A stretch of DNA of 64,000 nt from Pagrus major. Lineage: Eukaryota > Chordata > Actinopteri > Spariformes > Sparidae. Below the pieces are notes generated by a model. The model was not told the DNA's origin. It saw nothing but the letters and a program-made list of their open reading frames with translations, and searched no databases. The position numbers and the translations under genes were made by a program. This document shows, piece by piece, positions 23,101 to 34,834 of the stretch (position 1 is its first letter; each line of letters starts with the position of its first letter). The stretch lies in the NCBI RefSeq assembly GCF_040436345.1, contig NC_133227.1, positions 22,442,671 through 22,506,670 on the forward strand, written 5' to 3'.

Positions 23101-26100
23101 TACTCCTGATGAAAAGGGAAAAACTCATGTCTCATGTGAGCTGTTGTCGTCTGCCTTCACAGGGTTTCTGTCAGTGTACGTTCTCACCTCTGAAAACTGG
23201 GACGCAGTGGGACATGCATCCGTGTGGAACGAGAGGAGCCGGGCTGTAACCGGGCAAACCAGCGAGGAGTCATCGTGTGTTTTCTACAGACAGAAAGACA
23301 ACCCATCAGTGAGTGACACACTGAGCTAAACAGCATGCGTGTGTTTTTGATTAATGCCACAGAAAGCACCTGAGTGTTTCAAACGTAATAATCATTCTGT
23401 TTAATGGGTTTTTCTCCTGAGCTTGTAATGTCCACTTTGTTGTCAAGCTACAAACATTTGACAAATCAAAGAAGAAGCCGAAAATGGAGAAATTAAAAGA
23501 ATGCAGGTGCCTCAAATGACAATAGAATAATAATTTGTCAAAGCTATTTTTATGACCGTGTCAATTCAGCACAACTTCAGTCTATATTCTCACATTATAT
23601 CTTAATTGATCTGACAACAGCCGCGTTTGCACCTTAATGCATTTCAAGAATAAAACATGAAACCCCACTTCAGCTACAAAACTTGGAAAGTAGGCCAAGG
23701 CACACAGGATTAAAGAGCTCTGGTAATCCGATGTGTCTTGCACAAACTGTCAGAACACAGAGTTGGAACAGAGCGGTCAACTGTGTGTGGTTATTTTCTA
23801 TCAGCCTGGTGTCCTTTGCACGTGATTTAATCAAGATAAACATAGTGGATGGCCTTGTGTACAGAGGAGGCTTTGGATTTATCACCAACTTCTATCCTGC
23901 TGCAGGGATTTAACAAACTGAAGGAAGAGACTTTCGTACTTTGTGAAGCAGCTGTGGACAACAGATACTGTCACAGTCACCCATTAATTCATGCATCATG
24001 GATTTGCTGAAATTTCTGTGACCACAAACTCATTTTTATTGCTCTTTTAAATGCATGTATAGGTTAGAGAGTGGTTTTGTAAGACTGGCATTTTTGCCTG
24101 TGTTGATAAAGGGCGGTGAGAATGACATGAAATAAATGTTCCCTGGCAGACCAGGAAGGGGTTATGTTAGTGTATAGAGCTGCGATGGTTAGTCTATTAA
24201 AAGAAGATTAATAAGCACTTATTTTCGTAATAAGTTTATCGTTTTAAGGTAAGCAAAAATGCCAAACATTTGATGGTTTAGGGTTCTTAAATGTAAGAAT
24301 CTGCTGCATTTCCTTGTCTCACATCAAATTAAATTTAATATTTTTTTATATATTTTTTTTTTGTATCGTTGGCTGGACTTAAAAAGGACATCTGCAGATT
24401 GTCAGAGGTCTTATTAATGCTAGAGGATATACTGTTTATTACTGTTGACGTCTTTTGTACCTTTTGTGTGAAGAAAATTTCAAGGTCTAGAAAAGACCTA
24501 AGTGTTGGAGCGATGGTTGAGCTGATAACGAAAGTCCTTCATTCCTTATGTTTCAGATAAGCTTTGTATTTTATCCACTAGTGTTGAACAAAATGTCTCT
24601 TTCATTCTCGTCCCTGAAGGTTTTGATATGCCAAGTGACTTGCTACATTGCAGAAGACCAGCAGTTTCAGTGGACAGAAAAGGTACGTTAATACTACAAA
24701 ATCAGATGGATGACTGTATGGTTGTTGAAAGTATGCATACTTCAGTACATTTTCAATACCAAATGTGTAAAACGATAATTATACATACAAAAGAATCTAA
24801 ATTAACGAAGCTATCAAAACACAAAACAGATCTACAATCTGATTTTAACCCAAAGCTGCATAGATTTTAACATTATTACAAATGTCTGAGTACGTAGTCA
24901 GTGGCTTTTTCCTGTACCAGTTCTCTGTGTGAGGATCAACTTCTTATCAGCCTCTAGCGTTTACAGAGAATGGTGCAACAAACAAAAATCATGCAGTGAG
25001 CAGCTGCTGGAAGGTCGCCTTGTTAATGAGAGAGATCAGAGGAGAACAGCCAGACTGGTTCACGTTGACAAGTAACTTAAATAACTATTATGTTACAACA
25101 ATGCTGTGCAGAAGAGCATCTCTGGAGGCACAACATATTGAATACCACACCGTGTTCCACCCCTGTCAGCTAAGAACAGGACGCTGAGGCTACAGAGGGA
25201 ACAGCCTCAGCAAAACATGACAGCAGAAGATTGGAAAAACGTCACCTGGTCTGATGAGTCTCGATTCCTGCCGCTATGTGCAGATGGTGGGGTCAGAATG
25301 TGATCTTAACAACGTGGATCCATCCTGTCTTGTGTTAAAGGATAAAGGTTCAGGCTGGTGATGGTGTAACGTTGTGGGGAATAATTCATCAGCACACATT
25401 AGACTCCTTAATATGAGTTGACCTCATGATTATTGCTGACCTTGTGCAACCCTTTGTGGCAACAGTCTACACATCTTCTAATGGCTACAACAGCGGGATA
25501 AGAACACGTCATCTCAGGCTGGTTCTGCCAACATAACAATGAGTTCAGTGTCACCAGATCTCAATCCAATAAAGCATGTTTTAGTGACCAGTGAGCAGGA
25601 TATTCGCAGCAGTCGAGAAACCTGTAGACAGTGGGTCTGTATGGACAACAAATGTTTTCTGCTCCTTGTTTAATCAATACCACAAAAATGCGAGTTTTTC
25701 TGGGGCCAGAGGGCAGGTCCTGGGGCTAGAAATGGCTGAATGTACTTCAGTCTACTGGCCCACACAGTTGGATTACAATGATCAAAGAAAACATGTAGGT
25801 ATTTTTAGAGTGATTATCATGTTAAAGGTGATTGTTTTCCTTTCTTTTCTCTTGTAGGTTTTTGACTGTCTGCAGCACAGAGAGCTGAGTGTGACAGTGC
25901 TGTCTGATAGCTCTGTGGCTGAGTACAAGACAGCAGACTATCTGTGCAGTAGCTCCGCTCCCTTCCTGCGCTCTCTCCACACCGGTGCTTTCAGTGGTCA
26001 GTCTGTCTGCCAGACGCTGGAGCAACCCAACATAGTTACTGGACTTCCTGCTGCAGGTACTGCTATTGTACACTCAAGACTAAAAACATTACCTAGGGCG

Positions 26101-27539
26101 CACTGACTGTTGTCTTCACAAGGGTTCGGTTTAAAACATGAATTATCTGATTCAAATCAATCTTCTTTAAAAAAAACAATATTAATTCATAAAACCCCAA
26201 GATCTATTTGTTAATAAATGCCATTTTGAGATAAATGCAGTTAGATTTTCTAAAGGCTATCCACCACACTGATGGATGAATGTACCAAAACAATCATGTC
26301 ATTTAAAAAGTATGTTGAGAGTCTAACCCATTTCCCAAACCCTCATTCAAATGCACCTCGTAAACTTAGAAATCCATACTAGAAACAATATTCCATTAAT
26401 AATATGTGAGCAAAAGTCCTGGAGAGCACGTAGGGGCCCTCAGAGCTGTGATTTCATCCTGGTGAAAACAACATGAAGCAAGTTGAAGAATGACTTGGTG
26501 GTCTTCTCTCAGTAACGCACATTTAGCAAAGTCATGACACTGCAGATCTGTTGTCACTGTTGTCTATGGAAGAATGAACCACAGCAATGCAACGCACGGC
26601 AAAAGCGACAAAGCAAAATAATGTTGTCCAGATGGGTTTGATTCTCCATTTTTCCTGTTGTGTCCTTGAGCGAGACACTGGGCACAAATTTGCTCCTGAT
26701 GTGTGTGTTTGGGTAAAAACTTTGTACAAAAGCTTCTGCCAGCTGAATGAAATGTAGTGCCATTAGGCTCCTGTCCACTCACTGTGCACACACAGTCCTG
26801 CATCCTGATTTGGTCATTGTGGTGCCAGTGCACTTAGAGAGAGCGAAAGTCCAAGCTAACTGAAGTATCATCGTGATAAAGACGCTGATCCTGTAACACT
26901 GAGGACTGGCAGGTTACACACCTTATGTCAAACTGTCTTCGTTAGACTCAATTGTTTCATTCTTTTTTTTTGTGCTGTTTCCTCAGTACTGAATCACTGC
27001 GAGGTCCACCGCATCCCCGCTGTTGTTTACCAGTGTTACAGTGATGTCATCGGCCTGGACTCTGTCACCATGGAGACCTACAAGCCTGCACTTACCAAGC
27101 TTGACAAGTCCATACAGGTGAGCTGCTTTTCTTTTTATATCTGAGGAGGCTTTCGAAAGGTCAGAGTGGTCAGGAAGAAAAGGAGAGCAGATGTTCGGCT
27201 CTTCTCAAGTTTGTCAGATATCTGAAGTACATGAAGAATGTATGAAATTGTTTACCTGCCTTTTTTTTCTTTCTTTAGTGTTTGTTTAGTAGTTTTATTT
27301 GATCATTTTTGTTAATATTTTGTTTATTTGAGTTTTCAAATGGTTTTTAACATCACTCAACATGGCGACGGGGAAGAAATGACTACTAAAATGCATCTGA
27401 AGTGTTTCTCTGTTCTCTTCATTTTGCACATTTTAATCATCTTTTCTCTTTCTCTCCTCAGTTGGACCCGTCTCCGAGTACCGACGTCCTCCGCAAGTTT
27501 GTCAAAACCACCAACATTCAGAGTAATCTTTATATCTGA
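20172..27539 (+). CDS. psmg1: Proteasome assembly chaperone 1 (PAC1)
   Basis: Seven coding exons: 20172-20290, 22047-22150, 23163-23308, 24620-24682, 25858-26056, 26987-27117, 27462-27539 (840 nt, 279 aa; human about 288). All have GT-AG borders and compatible phases. PAC1 pairs with PAC2 (PSMG2) and guides assembly of the 20S proteasome alpha ring in the cytosol. Evidence: the start MATFFGEV; an acidic stretch at residues 17-34; FILAVGHNAA (human FIIAIGNNAV); YIAEDQQFQW (human YVAEDQQYQW); LEQPNIVTGLPAA (human LEQPNIVHDLPAA); and the end IQSNLYI*. The last three residues, L-Y-I, form an HbYX motif, the type of tail by which Pba1-Pba2 dock on the alpha ring. Exon 4 uses a gaag acceptor, supported by phase and homology. 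Intron 1 holds a 'tatatagcacctttcatac' repeat; introns 3 and 4 hold other repeats (listed). Confidence 0.96.
20735..21060 (+). repeat. Dispersed repeat in psmg1 intron 1
   Basis: An (AAT)n start, then 'atttatatagcacctttcat', 'gctcaaagtactctacagta' and 'ggtgtcccacagtcttgggg'. These are hallmarks of a widespread fish repeat. An 'actcaaaataaaa / gtagcatgaaatagaaata' fragment of another family follows near 21380-21450. Confidence 0.65.
22425..22580 (+). repeat. 'atgctaagctaggcta' repeat, copy 1
   Basis: Contains 'ttccagtctttatgctaagc', 'taggctagac', 'cagacttcagcttc' and 'ctctcagaaagaaagcaaat'. It is the first of six copies in the window, all in the same orientation. It lies in psmg1 intron 2. 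Confidence 0.65.
23680..24005 (+). repeat. Dispersed repeat in psmg1 intron 3 (pair of 34835-35090)
   Basis: Shares ordered blocks with 34835-35090: 'gtgtgtggttatttt', 'gatttaat', 'cctgctgc', 'gggatttaa' and 'cagctgtggacaaca', then 'gtcac..attaat'. Both copies are on the plus strand. Class unknown. Confidence 0.7.
24965..25640 (+). pseudogene. Degenerate Tc1-like transposase relic
   Basis: Lies in psmg1 intron 4. Reading frames broken by stops and indels still show transposase text: AEDWKNVTWSDESRF at about 25223-25267, which carries the DES segment around a catalytic Asp, and PDLNPIKH at about 25556-25579, the segment near the last catalytic acidic residue (family form PDLNPIEH). Upstream text ('tgttaatgagagagatcag', 'ccctgtcagctaagaacagg') is in the expected order. 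The gene is dead; the terminal inverted repeats were not found. Confidence 0.85.
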
Positions 27540-27611
27540 AAATGGCCGTGTTGCACACTGTGCAGTGCAATTTCATTCTATTTTCCTGTGGTAAAATACT
27601 GTCATTTTTTT

Positions 27612-27617
27612 AATAAA
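27612..27617 (+). terminator. psmg1 poly(A) signal
   Basis: AATAAA, 73 nt after the psmg1 stop codon. Confidence 0.75.
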
Positions 27618-27639
27618 GAAATTAAGGAAAGAAAGCCTT

Positions 27640-28498
27640 TGTTCAGTTTACTTCAATTATCTTATACTTTATAATACCATATAAGGGGCTCTATTATTTT
27701 CCAAGCATAAGGAAAATATAATTGATTTAAGACTCTTCACTATGTTTCCTGTCAGAAATGCAGACAAGCATGCTTTCAGTTGGGTTAATGAACAAGGAGA
27801 CAAAGAAAGAGATTCTGAAAGGCTTTTACAAGGCAAAGAAATTAAAAGCTACCAGCCAGTAAAAATTTCAAACTCTGGATTATGACTAAATACCTGAAAA
27901 ACTGACTTTCCAAGGCTCTTGTCGTGTCTTATTTATTTTTGTCTTCATCCACTCTTCCTCCACTCTCTTATCACATAAAGCCTTTTAGAGTGACCCACAT
28001 TGAAAAACATCCTGATCAGCATAAGAATAGAAAGCATTTTATCAGTACATTACTTGCGTTCATGTTCCTGCTCCCACTGATAGCGTGATGGTATTGTGGC
28101 AACGATAAATCCAAAGTAGGACAGTAAAGCTGAAACAATTCAATGTGACTTTGAAGAGTTTGCAGAAACCGGTCAGAGCCTGAGAGAATACCACAATTTG
28201 TCTCACCCACTTCAACTGACTCTCAGTGGACTCTGAGGGTTTGAAGGTTGACCAAAGAGCTCAGGCACAAAAGAGACGTGTTCAGCAGTTAAAACCTTTT
28301 CAGGTCCAGTGCCGCTTACTTACAGTGTAAAGAAACTGAATACAAGAAGTAAAAAAAGACTACCAGTAATTGAAAATAACAAGAAAACTAGTTGATCTGA
28401 ATGTTGGCTGTGCTCTGTAAAGGACCCCAAGTCTGGACTGTGAACTCTGCTCATTAAACTGCCTTCTGCTGATGAGAGAAGGTAGTGATTGGGGTCAC

Positions 28499-28533
<35 letters not shown>

Positions 28534-28840
28534 ATTATTATTATTATTATTATTATTATGGATGGATGGATGGATCCCTGTTTTTCATTGTGTTCAGGCA
28601 TAATGCAGTTTCACGGTCTCGCCTCCTGTCCAGAGGGGGGCAGTAATGCGCCATTGAGCTGTTTGGCAAACGCCAGAAACTCAAAGAAGACGAAGTGAGC
28701 GAAACTCAAACAAAACAAACCTGTTGGTGCTCACAGACAAACGTTACAGGGGTTTTCTCAGTTTTCTCTTTTATTCTGGTGAACATATTAATCGTACCAG
28801 TGCGTAATACAGTCGACAAAACTGCTGTAACGTTACGTCA
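27640..28840. other. psmg1-ccdc15 intergenic region
   Basis: About 1.2 kb without a gene. It holds an (ATT)n tract (28499-28559), a short (GGAT)n run to 28575, and a repeat fragment at about 28600-28700 with 'gtccagaggggggcagtaat', 'gcgccattgagctgtttggc' and 'aactcaaagaagacgaag', recognised as a dispersed fish sequence. It runs into the ccdc15 promoter. Confidence 0.6.
28499..28575. repeat. (ATT)n and (GGAT)n microsatellites
   Basis: About 61 bases of ATT with one interruption ('ataattatt') near 28531, followed directly by four GGAT units. Confidence 0.95.
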
Positions 28841-28858
28841 ATGTGTAACCACGGCAAC
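28833..28858 (+). promoter_or_regulatory. RFX X-box with ATF/CRE-like site, ccdc15 promoter
   Basis: GTAACC-AC-GGCAAC at 28845-28858 is a full match to the X-box consensus GTNRCC-N(0-3)-RGYAAC bound by RFX factors. It lies 68 bp upstream of the ccdc15 ATG. TTACGTCA (ATF/CRE-like) at 28833-28840 is just upstream. X-boxes mark promoters of ciliary and centriolar genes, which suits CCDC15. Confidence 0.75.
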
Positions 28859-28925
28859 TGGATAGCGAGAGGATCTTAAGCCGTGAGTTAGCATTAGCTT
28901 AAGTTAGCAGACGCTACCGTCACCA

Positions 28926-29543
28926 ATGAGTGCTAGCCGGCTTGTAACTTCAACGAACCGCAGGTGTAAAGCTTCGGCCAGCCGGAGCAAGACGGACCCG
29001 CCACCCTCCAGAGCCAACAAGGTGCTGGCCGAGAGGAACCCGAAGGTGGTGGCGGTGGGAGCCTGGGTGGAGGGCGGACAGGACTGCCTGGAGCACCCGT
29101 GTGTGAGTTTGGCATTTAACGCTAATGAGCAAAGCTTTGACTCTGTTGTCAGGCTGTTAGACACCGTTATGACCAGGCAGCCTGCAGGTTCAGGGAATGA
29201 AGAGTTTTGTTTGACATCGGATTTTCTTCTTCTTTATTTGGGCTGCTACTGACCCCAGTGTTGACCTATTTTATATGAATATTTATTATGACAATTTCTT
29301 TTCAATAGCGTCCATGTCAGTGTGACCCAGTGACTCCAAATCAATGCCAAAAAATCAAGATAACGAGATGTGGAAATGACAATAAAGCATTAAAATAAGG
29401 AAACATCATAATATCTAATAGGGAAATGTTGCATGTTTTTTTTTGTTTGTTTGTTTTGCCAAAGAGCCATTTACACTTAAAGAAATGTGTTAAAGTCTGA
29501 CCGATACTGATATTGATATTTGAGGTTTTTAAAATCTGATAAA

Positions 29544-29575
<32 letters not shown>

Positions 29576-32500
29576 ATATCCAATTATAGTATATCCATAT
29601 GAATTAACTTCTTTTTTCTGTCCACCGACCAAATGGCTCTTAGATGTTCAAATTTTCAAATATTACAAGCCACTCAATAGATTACCATTGTTGGAGAGTG
29701 AAGCAAATCTAATAGCCACCTGTATACTTTGTATATACTGTGTGTATACTGCCAGCATTTGACTGGTGGCTGTATCTTAATTTTACCCCTTAGCACATGC
29801 AATTTTGATGCAGGGCTGGTTTGGTATTCTTTTACAGACATTTCTTGTTACATATGGGTTAACATATGCACTGATGCTGAGATATGTGCAATACACCAGC
29901 ATCTATTATTCAAATTGTTACTCAAGTAAATGTAAAGAAGTATTATCCCGCAAAATCAAATATTTTTTGTCCCGAAAGTAGTCCAAACAATCTTCTCATG
30001 TCTTGTTTCAGTCTCTCGCTTTGCTAACTGAGGAGATCCAGGCAGAAAAGAGGAGGGAGAATGAAGAGAGCCTTCGTCGGTTTCAAGATGAAGTACGCCA
30101 TCGTGTGGCACAGCAAGTTCGAGTCAGCAAGAAGAGACAGCAGCCACCGGTAAAGATGACATTACTTTGACTAACAGTGAAGCATTCTTGAGATTGCACT
30201 AGCTCTCAATGGCTTTTTTCACGCACATTTGAGTATTTTAAATTTATGGAATAACTGTCAGTTAATTTTTTCATTCAGTTGATCAAACATATAGTCTGTA
30301 AAGTGTCAAAAAATAGCGGAAATGCTCATCACTATTTCACATTTATTTAAATTACTTTATACAACCTACAGTCCAGTCAATCTGTTTAAGATCAAGTAAA
30401 ACAGAACAAGAGCAAATCCTCACAATACAAATTATTGGAGATTGTTTTTTCTGATGTGTGACTCATTCATCAATCAATTGACTAATTGTTTTGATACTAC
30501 AAAAAGCCTGATTGACCTCCACAATGTAAAACTGTGTGTTTCTGTCAAGGTGAAACCTGACAGGAGACTCCCACACCAGAAGTTTCAGGCCTGGACCCAC
30601 CATGTGTCTGCTGTTGAAAAGCTGATGTCTGGTGCCGGAGGTGCTGCACAACAGAGGGTGATGGAAAGGGGCTCTCAGGAGGTGAGAGGGTCTTATATTA
30701 TCAAGTAATTGAACCCAGTGGCTTCCTTTGCGATGTACTGCCAGCTCTATCTGTTCCTATTTTCTTCAGTATTTGGTCTGCAGGGTCAGAATGATTGTAT
30801 TGTTTCCTTGTGTGAGTAATAAAAAAATGTGACAGTGATTAATCTGGAGGATTATTTATTTCCACGTCTTTTTTTCCAGGCGATTGAAGGCATGAAGCAG
30901 GTCAAACTCAGACTGGCCGCCTGTCGGATGATCCCGCATGGGGAAATGACGTCAGACCTTCCTGGAGGTCAATGGAAAATCTCTCCAACCAGACATGTGA
31001 GTGCCTCTGTCTCACACTTGTTCCTCTTTTATAAACTTATAGTTCCTATAATTGTGTGCATTTATGGTGTAATAAAAAAATAATTTTCCTCTACATCCAA
31101 AAGAAAGCTGGATCTGTCATGCTGAGGGCAGAGCAGGAAGTGGAAGAGGAGGATGTTGAGGGAGAAGAAGACGAGGGAGATGATCATCTCTTCACCAGTC
31201 AACACGAGTGTCCTCTCGTTCAGCAGACGGTTAATGAATACCCTTTATCATGTCTCAGTCTGTGTGGGCATCTTTTAAACATAAAATCCTAAATGATATA
31301 TGCAGACATTCTCTAATATCATTCAAATTATTTTCAGTGCCATTTCAGCCAGTACTGGTACAGATAACTTTCATTTCATTGCAGGTTCACTGTGTATCAA
31401 GAAGGGGTGTAACAAATCTAAATATATGGATATGAGCAGAAAATGCAGTCTGAACAGATGCATACAACAACTTTAATTCTACAGTAATATTTTGTCTTTC
31501 CACTTAGGTGTCAGCTGACAGAATTGGCCTCAACACACACTCACGTCTTCTCAGAGTCATAATTCAGTTAATATGGAACAGACATAAAGCAAAACTCACT
31601 CTTTCCAGTGATAGGGGTGTTGATGTCCTTAGAAATCATTTGAAAAGGCACTCATTATAACTTAGTAACTAAGTAATTCAATGATCTTCTGTACATTCAT
31701 GGTTAAAGAAAACAGAAACAACTCATAGTTACTGCCTCATGATTGGAGCAGATTAACCAAAATGTAAACAAATACAGGCTAAAAATCACAGAGATGTAGC
31801 TATTTTTCAGTTTGATATTCAGACATTTGAGGTTAATCCTCAATAACTTGAATTGTGTCAACAGTTTTAACTAAATATTATGTGCAATGCAGCTTGACTT
31901 AAGTTGCATTAAGTGGCTGTCACTGGTGCTTGGAGAACGTTTTTGGCATGATAGTAGTTGGGAAGTCTGACCAGCTAAGGGTTTTTTAAAAGCCCTGTGG
32001 TGGAAATGCTAGTGTGTGGTGTTTGTTTTGTGCCAAACATAACATTTTAAATGGCCAAATAATTCAAGTTTGTCTAATCAGACTGTAAGCCAGGCTAGAC
32101 CAGATGTTGTGTGAGTTATTCAGAGAAGCTGTGTTCCAGTTCAGAGTAGCAGAAGGCCTCTTCAAATTAGACAGCAGCATCACGAAACCCTAAAACATCT
32201 TAAAACATGTCCTCAGGTGTCTCTCGCCAACTCATAAACCCAGATAATTCAAACTTTATGGCATGATATTCCTAGAGATAGCTGATAGAGCGTAATGACA
32301 CAGTGTTAAACTGGGGCATGTTCCATTTGACCGGTGTTTACAGAACGAGATGTGATGTTTCACTTCACCACATGTCTGAAAACATTATGGAAGTGTACAA
32401 AGTTCATGATAGTTTATTTGTATAATTTCCATTTCCCTCTAACGCCTTGTGATTCACTACAAGTCCAGGCTTCTAACAAGGAACAACAATGAATAATGCT

Positions 32501-34412
32501 GTTTGGGCCAAATTTGATGCAGATTTGTTAAGAATGAGTTGAGTTTATCCTAAAGGTGTTCTCCAGTTAATGTGTTAAGCAACTTCAATCAGGTGGCTGC
32601 ACCAGTGATGATTTAGGTCTGTCAAAAGAAAGAGGGAAAATACTTACACAGTCAGTTCTCCTGTGTTTTATGATAATGTTGATCAGTTAACAGTAGATCT
32701 AACCCCCAAACATGGACCTGGTAATCTGACTCTGACTCTGACTGTTTCAGCTGAGTGGACCTGTGTCGTGGGATTCTGACAAATCACAGCCTGATCCTAT
32801 TTCCCAGTCCAACCACGGAGTCCCACGTGTTCTGTGGCCTCTGACTGACACAGAAGAACTGAAAAGACAGGTAGATATTTAACCTTTGGCTTTGTGTGTT
32901 CAAGCCCTGTCAGACCAAATGTTACAGTAATTTGTCTCTCTGCAGCGTCAGTCTCAGTTCCTGATGCACCGCCGTCTGTACATGAACATCGAGAGAGAGC
33001 AAGTGAAGGAGAACAAACAGCACAGGAAACACCTGAAGAGGACGGCAAGGTGACCGCAATATTTTCTCCTGCATCACTTCCTCTTATTGGTGTACAATTA
33101 GTCTTTAGAGTATCTATCAACCTCTGCAGCTTTGAGAGATGGCTCTCTAAGTTTAAGTTATTTATAATGTTTTTCATTCACAGCAGAAACAATATTAAAA
33201 CATTGATAGATTTTTTTGACACTAAATGGCTCGATATTCTGCTTCTTTGTACAGCATACAGACTGACTAAAATACTGGCATATGAATCAAATTGCATGTG
33301 ATTCTTTGGTCTCAGTGAAAATGTCCTCTCAATTGTTCCCCTCTCCACTGAAGGATCAAAGCAGAGAAGGAGCAGATTCGTCTGGAGGAAGAGAGAAGGT
33401 TGGAGAGAGTTCAGCACCTCGCGGAGGCCCGACAGAAGCTGGAGGAGAGAGAGCTGCTGATTCTGGAGCGATTGAAGCTGGAGGAGGAGGACAGAGCTAA
33501 GGAGCTTCAGAGGAGGAAGAAAGAGGAGAAAGGGAAAGTAACTGCGAGGTATTTAATGGAGATTAAGTAGCTAAAGTTTAATGGGGAACTCTGCTGATCT
33601 TGCACATCAAAGTCTGTTTACAGGTGTGAGGGAACACTACTGCATATGTGAAAAGTTGATTAATGCCTTTTGTGGCTCCAGCTGAGTTACCATATCCATA
33701 TAACTTCATGGGATTTGGTTTTGTTACAAGAAGGCACCGATTATTTTCAGTATGTTGAAGCCGTTTCACAAAATTTGTTAATTTTCTCCTCATGTAACAA
33801 CTCTTAAAATCCTGAATTTGTAAGGGAGTCTGGGGATATTGTTGTTACTGGTCAAATGGTTAGTTGAAACGGACAGCTGCATCATCAGGTTAAAACAACC
33901 CAAACACTTAATTTTAAAATGATTTATTTATGGTTGATTTGATAGGGACAGACATAATATACATTGACAAACTGAAACAGCTGTCTGATACAAGTATCTC
34001 CTTCATGGAAAGTAACTTCATGCAAATCAGGAGCAGGGCCTATGTGTCTTCACAAAGTGAAGCTGCCCTGATAAACGGGTTGATTTGAACTCTCTGCAGG
34101 TTCATTGACGCTCTGAGAGCTCAGATGAAGGAGCGACTGTCTCAGGAGAAGCTGGAGCTCCCTCCTCTCTGCTGCTGTGCGTCCTCCTTCTGGGACTCCC
34201 ACCCCGACACCTGCGCTAACAACTGTGTCTTCCACAACAATCCCAAAGGTACTCGCTGCACACACACAGCCACCTGCCTCGCTCTCTACACACTCCACTA
34301 TTCACCTTCAATGAAACTAAACATGAAAACATTGTTGACAGAAGCGTTTGTCTCTTCCACAGAGTATGCCAAGGCGCTGCATTCAACAATGTTGAGTTTG
34401 GAGTTGCAGTAA
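28926..34412 (+). CDS. ccdc15: Coiled-coil domain containing 15 (centriole protein)
   Basis: Ten coding exons: 28926-29102, 30012-30149, 30550-30681, 30880-30996, 31104-31229, 32751-32870, 32946-33049, 33354-33548, 34100-34248, 34363-34412 (1308 nt, 435 aa). All junctions are in phase. Homology to CCDC15: LAERNPKVVAVGAWVEG near the N-terminus; FQDEVRHRVAQQVRVSKKRQ in exon 2; the charged coiled coil around residues 271-372 (exons 7-8); RFIDALRAQMKE; and a cysteine-rich tail with LPPLCCC and FWDSHPDTCANNC (exon 9). Exon 5 encodes an acidic run (EVEEEDVEGEEDEGDD) and has the weakest borders (acceptor ccaaaag, donor GTTAAT), so it is less certain. Human CCDC15 is about 951 aa and localises to the centriole inner scaffold, supporting centriole length and cilia. 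The fish protein keeps both ends but lacks most of the long middle. Confidence 0.9.
29543..29574. repeat. (ATT)n microsatellite, ccdc15 intron 1
   Basis: About ten ATT units. Confidence 0.95.
31230..32750 (+). other. ccdc15 intron 5 (1.5 kb)
   Basis: The largest ccdc15 intron. In human the long middle part of the protein would be encoded about here. I see no open frame with splice borders in phase that resembles it, and exon 5 joins exon 6 in phase without any extra exon. Confidence 0.6.
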
Positions 34413-34479
34413 AGGAAGTTGATGAACTGCAGTGGATGTTGTCTGGTACAAACAGGCTCCTTGCTGCCTGTTTAAAGGA

Positions 34480-34760
34480 ACAGTTCAACGTTTTCGGAGA
34501 ATGATAGCCGTTTTCAAGTCTAGAAATAACTCAACAAATATCAGGTGGATTGCCATGACATTTTGGACGGATATTTATTTTTTCATAGAAGATGAATACA
34601 CAAGACTTTGGTCATCCTTGTCTTTTCATCCTGTTCTACCAGCAAGTTTTCACTTATCCTGTGAAATACTCAACATCTACTCGATGGATTGGTGCTAAAT
34701 TTTGTACAGACATTGATGGTTTCTGGATTATGAATCGAAATGGCCAAATGAATAATAAAA
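34480..34760 (+). repeat. Dispersed repeat supplying ccdc15 poly(A) signal
   Basis: Contains 'ttaaaggaacagttcaacgt', 'aatatcaggtggattgccat' and 'ttttgtacagacattgatgg', typical of a common fish repeat. AATAAA at 34754-34759 lies at its end and is the first canonical signal after the ccdc15 stop, about 340 nt downstream. Confidence 0.6.
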
Positions 34761-34834
34761 AGACAGCTTGTGGAAGCTTTTAAAACGATCGCATCAATTG
34801 GATGCTAATTCAGCCACAATCTGTATTTCACATT

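Noticed and set aside
28320-28698. Poly-isoleucine frames on both strands
   Set aside because: Translation of the (ATT)n tract.
29103-29252. Read-through of ccdc15 exon 1 to a 108-aa protein
   Set aside because: The GTGAGT donor at 29103 and in-phase continuation at 30012, with homology, show that it is intron.
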